Shown here in pieces: positions 58,267 to 64,000 of a stretch of 64,000 nucleotides of DNA; positions within the stretch are counted from its first letter, which is position 1, and each line of letters starts with the position of its first letter. Below the pieces are notes generated by a model, which saw nothing but the letters and a program-made list of their open reading frames with translations, made no database searches and was not told the DNA's origin. The translations under genes and the position numbers were made by a program. Origin of the DNA: Ruminococcoides intestinihominis. Its GTDB lineage: Bacteria; Bacillota; Clostridia; Oscillospirales; Acutalibacteraceae. Location: assembly GCF_040096285.1 (NCBI RefSeq), contig NZ_JBBMEY010000005.1, positions 1-64,000 of the forward strand, written 5' to 3'.

Positions 58267-60648
58267 ATGGGTTTATTTACAGACGGATTTAAGTTACTGA
58301 AAAAGGCGAGCGAGCCTTTGTATAAGACACCTAAATCCATTCAGGAAACCATAGAGATTATGGCGGTGGCTGAAAACGGCATTTTTGAAGTAAGCAAAAA
58401 TAAGTATTCCAAATGCTACCGCTTTCAGGACATCAATTACACGACAGCAACCGAGGATGAGCAGATCGGTATTTTCGAGAGATACTGCAAGTTCTTAAAT
58501 TCGCTGGACTGTAATTATAAAATTACGATCAACAATAAGAACAAAAATATGGATGAACTCCGTGACAAGGTTTTGATTGCTGAAAAAAACGATGGCTTCA
58601 ATAATTACCGCAGAATCTACAATGACATCATTGAAGAGAAGATTATTGAGGGCAGACAGGGGATTGAGCAGGAGAGATACCTGACAATCACGATTGAGAG
58701 AAAGAACTTCGAGGAGGCAAAGGCACAGTTTGCAACACTTGAGGCAACGATACACAAGGCTTTCATTGAGCTTGGGGCAGAGATTGTGCCGCTTAATGGA
58801 AACGAGAGACTGAAAGTGCTCTATGACTATTATCATCTTGGAGATGAGGGCAGTTTTGATTTTGATATCAAAAAGGCAAAGAAGGTCGGGGCAGATTTTA
58901 GAAATGATCTGTGCAATGGGATGGTGAAATATTTCCCGGACCATTTTGAGGATGAGAGTAAATTCTGCAAGGCACTTTTTATCAAAAAGTATCCGAGCAG
59001 TTTGTCAGACAGATTCATCAATGAGATTACTTCCCTTCCGGTTCATTCCATCACGAGCATTGATGTGGTGCCCGTACCAAAGGATCTGACCACAAAGGTG
59101 CTTCAGAAGAAATACCTTGGTATTGAGTCGGATATCATTAAGCAGCAGAGAGTCCGTAATAAGAATAACGATTTTTCTACGGAAATCTCATATGCCAAGA
59201 GAACGGAGAAAAAGGAGATTGAGGAAATCATGGATGATGTCCGTGAGAATGACCAGTGCCTTTTCTTCGTGGGAGTAACCATTATTCTTATGGCAGAAAG
59301 CAAGAAGGAGCTTGAGAGTGTATGTGAGACTGTGGAGACCATCGGAAAGCGTAACAGCTGCACGATTGATACACACTACTTAAAGCAGAGGGAAGCTCTC
59401 AACACAGCACTTCCGATTGGTGTAAGACAGGTGGAGACAATGCGTACCCTTCTTACTCAGTCACTTGCGGTACTTATGCCATTCAATGTGCAGGAGCTTA
59501 ATGACAGCACAGGCAACTATTATGGTATCAACCAGATCAGCAAGAATGTGAATATCGGTAACAGAAAGAAGCTCATCAACGGAAATGGCTTTGTATTTGG
59601 TGTGCCTGGTTCCGGTAAATCCTTCTTCTGTAAGATGGAGATGGGCAGCGTATTCTTGTCGGGTGATGATGAAATAATCGTTATAGATCCAATGAACGAG
59701 TACTTTGATATAGCTGATACTTATGGTGGAACAGTGGTAAATATGTCTACCTACACGGATAACTATGTGAATCCGCTGGAGATGGATGTATGGAGCCTTG
59801 ATCCGAATGATTCCAAGGGAATGGTTAGAGAGAAGGGCGAGTTTATGCTTGGACTTTGTGAGCAGTGTATCGGGGACAGTTTAAATTCAAGACAGAAGTC
59901 AATCATCGACCGCTGTGTGAGAAAACTGTATATCGACATTGCAAGGAGCAAAGAGAAGTATATCCCTGTAATGAGTGATTTCTACGATATTCTTATGGCG
60001 CAGCCGGAGGACGAGGCAAAGGACATTGCATTGTCTTTGGAACTTTTTGTAAATGGTTCGCTTAACATCTTCAACCACCAGACAAATGTGGATGTGGATA
60101 ACAGATTCACAGTATATGGCATCAGGGACTTAGGTACAGAGCTTAGTCCTATCACAATGCTTGTCATGATGGAGTCCATTCAGAACAGGATTGTTGAGAA
60201 TGGTAAGAGAGGCAAGGCAACATGGCTCTATATTGATGAGTTCCATGTCCTGCTTAATTCGGAGTATTCTGCAAAATATCTGCAGCAGCTCTGGAAGAAA
60301 GTAAGAAAGCAGGGAGGTCTTTGTACCGGTATCACGCAGAATGTCGTCGATCTGTTGCAGAATTACACAGCAACCACAATGCTTGCAAACTCAGAGTTTG
60401 TAGCTCTCTTAAAGCAGGCGAACACAGACAGTTCCAAGATGGCGGAAGTTATCGGGGTATCAGAGGCACAGCTAAGATTCGTAACCAATACTGTATCGGG
60501 AATGGGACTTATCAAGTGTGGTTCTGTGGTGATTCCGTTTGATAATCAGATTAGCAAAGATACAGACCTTTACAGACTGTATAACACCAATATTCACGAG
60601 AAGATTGCAGAACAGAAGAAGCGTGAAATGCAGAACAATGTCGAATAA
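58267..60648 (+). CDS. VirB4 family T4SS ATPase
   Basis: A 793-residue ATPase. N-terminal VirB4 domain (to about 400), Walker A FVFGVPGSGKSFFCKMEMG around residue 443, Walker B TWLYIDEFHVLLNSEYS around 655, and the conserved LWKKVRKQGGLCTGITQNV region after it. VirB4 energises channel assembly and substrate passage and is the most reliable T4SS marker. Length is standard. Preceded by the paired stems at 58190-58240. Confidence 0.96.
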   Translation: MGLFTDGFKLLKKASEPLYKTPKSIQETIEIMAVAENGIFEVSKNKYSKCYRFQDINYTTATEDEQIGIFERYCKFLNSLDCNYKITINNKNKNMDELRDKVLIAEKNDGFNNYRRIYNDIIEEKIIEGRQGIEQERYLTITIERKNFEEAKAQFATLEATIHKAFIELGAEIVPLNGNERLKVLYDYYHLGDEGSFDFDIKKAKKVGADFRNDLCNGMVKYFPDHFEDESKFCKALFIKKYPSSLSDRFINEITSLPVHSITSIDVVPVPKDLTTKVLQKKYLGIESDIIKQQRVRNKNNDFSTEISYAKRTEKKEIEEIMDDVRENDQCLFFVGVTIILMAESKKELESVCETVETIGKRNSCTIDTHYLKQREALNTALPIGVRQVETMRTLLTQSLAVLMPFNVQELNDSTGNYYGINQISKNVNIGNRKKLINGNGFVFGVPGSGKSFFCKMEMGSVFLSGDDEIIVIDPMNEYFDIADTYGGTVVNMSTYTDNYVNPLEMDVWSLDPNDSKGMVREKGEFMLGLCEQCIGDSLNSRQKSIIDRCVRKLYIDIARSKEKYIPVMSDFYDILMAQPEDEAKDIALSLELFVNGSLNIFNHQTNVDVDNRFTVYGIRDLGTELSPITMLVMMESIQNRIVENGKRGKATWLYIDEFHVLLNSEYSAKYLQQLWKKVRKQGGLCTGITQNVVDLLQNYTATTMLANSEFVALLKQANTDSSKMAEVIGVSEAQLRFVTNTVSGMGLIKCGSVVIPFDNQISKDTDLYRLYNTNIHEKIAEQKKREMQNNVE

Positions 60649-60656
60649 TGTTGATA

Positions 60657-60713
60657 GAGGTCGCAATTTGCGACCTCAAAGCATAGCCATCCGGGAAGCT
60701 GGGTGGCTGTTTT
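60657..60713 (+). terminator. Two hairpins after virB4
   Basis: GAGGTCGCA/TGCGACCTC (60657-60677, 9 bp) then AGCCATCC/GGGTGGCT (60685-60708) followed by GTTTTGC. The second resembles a weak terminator before the wall-hydrolase gene. Confidence 0.6.
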
Positions 60714-60741
60714 GCATTTTGAGTGAAAGAAGGTGAGAACA

Positions 60742-62664
60742 TTGAAGATAAAGAAAGTGGATGACAAGCCAATGGTCATTCACACCAAGGAGAAAGCCAA
60801 GATTCATGCCCACGAGCCAAAGGGTGCCAAGATTAAAGGCAACAACATCTATACAGTAGAAAGAGGTCCTAAGACTATCGGTGCAAAGGTATCTGATGAT
60901 AACAAGAAGTCCTATCGAAAGAGTACCATTCATCAGTCAGAGCCGAAGAATAAGGGACTATCAAGATTCAAGCGAAACCTTAAAGAATCAAACACTTCCA
61001 TCAAGACCAAGAATACCAATCTTCACATAGCAGGAAGAACAGGTGTACTTGCAGCCGGAGCTGTAACAGAGCAGGTGGAAGGCGGGCAGGAGGTATCACA
61101 GGCAGCATATCTTGCATATGAAGCAAGCCGACCTGTTACCGGAACTGCTTCTAAGGGTGCAGCACTTTTCAGGAAAAAGGCGGCAGCCGAGGCAAAGAAG
61201 CGGATCAAGAAGGTAGAGGCAGGAAAGAAGCTGGCAAAAAAGACAGCAAAGAAAGCTGCCAAAGATACAGCCAAGACGGTAGCTAAAGAGACGGCAAAAG
61301 AAACCGCCAAGACAACTGCCAAGGTTGCAACAAAAACTGCGACAAAGGCAGCTGCTACAGCGGCAGGAACAGCGGTTGCACCGGGAGTTGGTACTGCAAT
61401 CGGCATGGCAGCCGGATATGCTGCAGGTGTGTCCATAGAGGTCAAGGATGAAAAGATGACCAACCGGAGCAGGAAGATAAAATTCTTTCTGGATAAGATG
61501 AAAGCACAGGAGAATCAGACAGACAGCGTGGCAAAGCTGGTAAAGGATCTGATTGTGCGAAAAGCGATTACCTGGGTAAAGGCAGCTGCACCGATTATCG
61601 GATTGGTGCTTTTATTACTTGTTCTTGTAGTTGCCATGATTGCGGTTCCGGTTATAGCGGTGATAGCAATCCTTTACAATTCTCCATTTGCTTTATTCCT
61701 GCCACCACTTGAATCAGGAGATACCGTGCAGACAGTAACGAGTGCCTATGTGCAGGAGTTTAACCGGGATGTGAACACGAAAGTGAATGAGCATACCGGA
61801 TATGACCTTGGAGAGCTTGTATATGTGGATTATGAAGGTATGGAAGAAAATCCAAGCAATTACTATGACATCATGGCAGTCTATATGGTCAAGCATGGTG
61901 TCGGAGATACTGCAACAGTCATGAATGATACTTCTAAAGGCTGGCTGCAGGCAGTTGTAAATGATATGTGTTCATACACCACAAGCACCGGAACAAAGGA
62001 TGTGGAAGAAACGGATGCAGACGGCAATGTGACTACTGTCACGAAGTCTGTTCTGTATGTGAATGTGACGCTGAAATCGTACAGGGATATGATTTCAGTC
62101 TATGGATTTAATTCTGATCAGGTGGAAATGCTTGAGCAGATCATGAGTCCGGAGTTTATGGGACAGCTTGGATATGCCGGAAGCGGAAGTGGCGGCGGAG
62201 GCGGAAGTCCGGGAGTAAGCTCCATGACTGAGGATGAAATCAATGCCATCCTTAGTGGAATTACAGACAGCAGGCAGAAAACAGTCTGCTCCTATGCACT
62301 TCACAGAGTTGGCTTTCCTTATAGTCAAGATTTAAGAGATAGCGGTAACTATTATGACTGCAGCTCCTTAGCCTATTATTCATGGAAAGATGCAGGTGTG
62401 GATATTAGTTACGGCGGTGCAACCACAGCGGCAGCGGAGGCACAGGGACTGGATGAAGCCGGAAAGACTGTCTCCTTTGATGAGTTACAGCCGGGAGACC
62501 TTATCTTCTACAGTTTTACAAGCAACGGAAGATATAAGAACATCAGCCATGTGGCAGTATATGTCGGAAATGGCAAGGTGGTAGAGGCACTTAATGAAAG
62601 TCTTGGTGTGGTCTATAGGGATGTGGCAAGCACAGGAAAGATTGTTGTGATAGGAAGGCCATAA
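60742..62664 (+). CDS. NlpC/P60 peptidoglycan hydrolase of the T4SS (VirB1-like)
   Basis: A roughly 640-residue protein. The N-terminal 100 residues are basic, then an Ala/Lys/Thr-rich stretch (KKTAKKAAKDTAKTVAKETA) of simple repeats and glycine-rich helices, a membrane helix (IIGLVLLLLVLVVAMIAVPV), an extracellular region, a Gly/Ser linker, and a C-terminal NlpC/P60 domain with catalytic Cys in YYDCSSLAYYSW and His in NISHVAVYVGNG. It probably opens peptidoglycan for the channel. TTG 60742 with AAGGTGAG is preferred; a GTG at 60733 is the alternative. Confidence 0.88.
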   Translation: MKIKKVDDKPMVIHTKEKAKIHAHEPKGAKIKGNNIYTVERGPKTIGAKVSDDNKKSYRKSTIHQSEPKNKGLSRFKRNLKESNTSIKTKNTNLHIAGRTGVLAAGAVTEQVEGGQEVSQAAYLAYEASRPVTGTASKGAALFRKKAAAEAKKRIKKVEAGKKLAKKTAKKAAKDTAKTVAKETAKETAKTTAKVATKTATKAAATAAGTAVAPGVGTAIGMAAGYAAGVSIEVKDEKMTNRSRKIKFFLDKMKAQENQTDSVAKLVKDLIVRKAITWVKAAAPIIGLVLLLLVLVVAMIAVPVIAVIAILYNSPFALFLPPLESGDTVQTVTSAYVQEFNRDVNTKVNEHTGYDLGELVYVDYEGMEENPSNYYDIMAVYMVKHGVGDTATVMNDTSKGWLQAVVNDMCSYTTSTGTKDVEETDADGNVTTVTKSVLYVNVTLKSYRDMISVYGFNSDQVEMLEQIMSPEFMGQLGYAGSGSGGGGGSPGVSSMTEDEINAILSGITDSRQKTVCSYALHRVGFPYSQDLRDSGNYYDCSSLAYYSWKDAGVDISYGGATTAAAEAQGLDEAGKTVSFDELQPGDLIFYSFTSNGRYKNISHVAVYVGNGKVVEALNESLGVVYRDVASTGKIVVIGRP

Positions 62665-62675
62665 CAGGAAATTTG

Positions 62676-62699
62676 CAGAGAGGGCATAGTCCCTCTCTG
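62676..62699 (+). promoter_or_regulatory. Hairpin before the next accessory gene
   Basis: CAGAGAGGG, CATAGT loop, CCCTCTCTG: 9 bp, no T-run, ending 15 bases before the start codon, close to the GGAGG ribosome site. Confidence 0.45.
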
Positions 62700-62714
62700 A
62701 GACTGGAGGTAAGA

Positions 62715-63611
62715 ATGGATTTAAACGATATGATACTGGTAACAGAAAACGACAGGGGAACAGAGACAAATATGCTGATGACTCTGGATGATTATAAGAG
62801 TTTTATAGCAGTTGATGACATGTCAGAGCTTGCAGACAATTTGTTGCAGCTTGGAAGAACACTTGGTGAAGCAGATAACTTCGCAGAGTATTACAGGGCA
62901 GCAAATGTAACTTTATCTGCGAGATTCTGTCTGGATGATATTCAGCTGGGACATTTTCTTCAGGGGTTTTATAACGATTCCAAAGAATTTCGGTTTGATA
63001 AAGAAGCCAGTTCTTCTGAATGTGTTGCAAAGCTTAAGGAGATTGGAATGACCGATAAGGGCTGGGTGGATGATTTTAACCTGCATTATGAAATGGAGAA
63101 CCGCTCATTTGAAAGGGGACAGACATTTCATAACTTCAATGACCATGATTACATGGTGCTTGAAGCATTATCACCAAGGAATCTTGTGGTGATGGATATG
63201 AAGTCAGGTTCCCTTACAATCGCCCTTGGTGCGACAGAGTATAAGCGTTATCCGAAGGATGAGAAGCCTACAAAGGACAATACCACAATCGGGGTATCGT
63301 GGGAGCATGGCATTTATCTTGGTTCCACACTCTCAACCACGAATTTCAAGGCATACAAGAGGGAGTATGGCACACCGGAAAAGATAGAGGATATCTATGA
63401 TTACAGGGCAAAGCTAAAGCAGAAGTTCTATTTTTTTCAGGATATGTCAAAGGATGATGATGTACCAAAGAAGCTGCAGAATGACTTCCTTCACCAGATG
63501 TATGAGGATTTCGGAACGATTGAAGAGGATTGTTTTTACGACAGGCTGGAAGATGGAAAGTACGATAAGGGCTTTAAGGAAAGACAGGTAAAGGAAGAAA
63601 AGAGCCGGTGA
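62715..63611 (+). CDS. Hypothetical ICE accessory protein
   Basis: A 298-residue soluble protein I do not recognise. Segments such as YYRAANVTLSARFCLDDIQLG, FHNFNDHDYMVLEALSPRNLV and FKAYKREYGTPEKIEDIYDY look folded, with no catalytic signature. It has GGAGG before ATG 62715 and follows the wall hydrolase; the DpnD/PcfM gene comes next, so it belongs to the transfer operon's tail. An antirestriction-type role was considered but no ArdA motif was found. Confidence 0.7.
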   Translation: MDLNDMILVTENDRGTETNMLMTLDDYKSFIAVDDMSELADNLLQLGRTLGEADNFAEYYRAANVTLSARFCLDDIQLGHFLQGFYNDSKEFRFDKEASSSECVAKLKEIGMTDKGWVDDFNLHYEMENRSFERGQTFHNFNDHDYMVLEALSPRNLVVMDMKSGSLTIALGATEYKRYPKDEKPTKDNTTIGVSWEHGIYLGSTLSTTNFKAYKREYGTPEKIEDIYDYRAKLKQKFYFFQDMSKDDDVPKKLQNDFLHQMYEDFGTIEEDCFYDRLEDGKYDKGFKERQVKEEKSR

Positions 63612-63638
63612 TGAGATTTTTACAGGAGGCGATATCAT

Positions 63639-63857
63639 ATGGAACAGGAATTTGATGTTGAGATAAAAGAAGTGCTTTCACGAGTACAGAAAGTAAAGGC
63701 AGAGTCGCTTGACGATGCCATCAATAAGGCAATGGATATGTATTATGCAGAGCAGATAGTCCTTGGAGCAGAGGACATGAAGGGAGTTGATTTTGCGCCT
63801 ATCAGCGAAGGTCAGCTCCCTTCTTCATTAAAAGAAAACGGAGGAAGAACAAGATGA
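63639..63857 (+). CDS. DpnD/PcfM family protein
   Basis: A 72-residue protein: EFDVEIKEVLSRVQKVKAES then LDDAINKAMDMYYAEQIVLG and DMKGVDFAPI, the pattern of DpnD/PcfM proteins common on Gram-positive conjugative elements. Function is unknown; they occur beside transfer or restriction genes. AGGAGG site. The next gene overlaps its stop (ATGA). Confidence 0.85.
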   Translation: MEQEFDVEIKEVLSRVQKVKAESLDDAINKAMDMYYAEQIVLGAEDMKGVDFAPISEGQLPSSLKENGGRTR

Positions 63858-64000
63858 AAAGTGATTCAACAACAGTAATTAAAAATATGGAGTTTTTGGT
63901 AAAGGAACTTCATAAGGAGTGGGACAGATCGGGTGCTTCTAAGGCATCCGTTATTATTTCCCTTGAGGAAGTAGATAGTATCAATGATAAGTTAAAAGAG
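63854..64000 (+). CDS. Partial hypothetical protein cut by the window end
   Basis: Start of an ORF, 49 residues visible (MKSDSTTVIKNMEFLVKELH through VDSINDKLKE), running off the edge. ATG overlaps the previous stop by 4 bases (ATGA), a coupled pair, with GGAGGAAGA as ribosome site. Helical and charged; no family can be assigned. Confidence 0.6.
   Translation, partial: MKSDSTTVIKNMEFLVKELHKEWDRSGASKASVIISLEEVDSINDKLKE

Larger units (their letters stand above)
34437..64000. mobile_element. Integrative conjugative element (VirB4/VirD4 type), right end outside window
   Basis: From the end of lysS onward codon preferences change (GGA and CTT/CTG rather than GGT and CTA) and the genes encode conjugation: MobC, relaxase, PcfB-like, VirD4, pilin-like, VirB6-like, PrgI-like, VirB4 and an NlpC/P60 wall hydrolase. 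Regulators, a ParM/ParR-like pair and a huge surface adhesin are also present. Organisation resembles Tn1549-type elements rather than Tn916 (no FtsK-like TcpA seen). No integrase, resistance gene or right terminus is present before 64000. Confidence 0.9.

Noticed and set aside
62715..63611. ArdA antirestriction protein
   Set aside because: Size and position near DpnD/PcfM suggested it, but none of the ArdA sequence features I know were visible.

Overview
The window joins two kinds of DNA. From 1 to about 34.4 kb it is chromosome of a low-GC anaerobic Firmicute. A secreted dockerin protein, FtsEX with a peptidoglycan hydrolase, AT-rich sigma-A type promoters and Gram-positive style operators point to a Clostridia / Ruminococcaceae-like gut bacterium. 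I cannot name the species. Host genes use GGT for glycine and, unusually, CTA for leucine. From about 34.44 kb to the right edge, codon use shifts to GGA, CTT/CTG and ATC, and the gene content becomes that of an integrative conjugative element (ICE) with a VirB4/VirD4 type IV secretion system (T4SS), broadly Tn1549-like. No integrase and no right end lie in the window, so the element continues beyond 64 kb.

Host part: a GNAT acetyltransferase; a two-component system (minus strand); class I fumarase alpha and beta subunits separated by a small membrane-protein gene; an MBOAT acyltransferase; a dockerin protein; a flavin reductase. A complete ornithine-to-arginine route follows: argG with its own promoter and ARG boxes, then argH-argC-argJ-argB-GNAT-argD-argF. 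Next come nadA-mnmA behind an operator-like inverted repeat, bioY behind a BirA operator, a cation diffusion facilitator behind a NiCo riboswitch, ychF, a hotdog thioesterase, a HAD phosphatase, an RsuA-type pseudouridine synthase, an MsmX-type ATPase, a PucR/CdaR regulator, ftsE-ftsX-M23 hydrolase, a truncated S41 protease relative, greA and lysS.

ICE part: inserted just after lysS. The left end has three genes carrying four copies of one small DNA-binding-like domain. A roughly 500-nt region without a gene follows, dense in compensatory stems and including a pseudoknot. Then come small ORFs, a ParM/ParR-like pair, a lipoprotein, a giant thioester plus CnaB-repeat LPXTG adhesin, DUF5688, a RadC-like JAB protein and a toprim protein. 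After these lie a strictly 32-bp-periodic array of G5/C5 hairpins and a 17-bp GNRA-capped hairpin (candidate origin region). The transfer genes follow: MobC, MobP-type relaxase, a coiled-coil protein, PcfB-like adaptor, VirD4, Xre regulator, pilin-like Maff2 protein, VirB6-like, PrgI/VirB3-like, VirB4, NlpC/P60 hydrolase and DpnD/PcfM. Hairpins punctuate most T4SS gene junctions.

The strongest candidates for something undescribed are the structured RNA region at 35.65-36.20 kb and the hairpin array at 47.41-47.63 kb. All statements come from reading the sequence; no database search or folding program was run.
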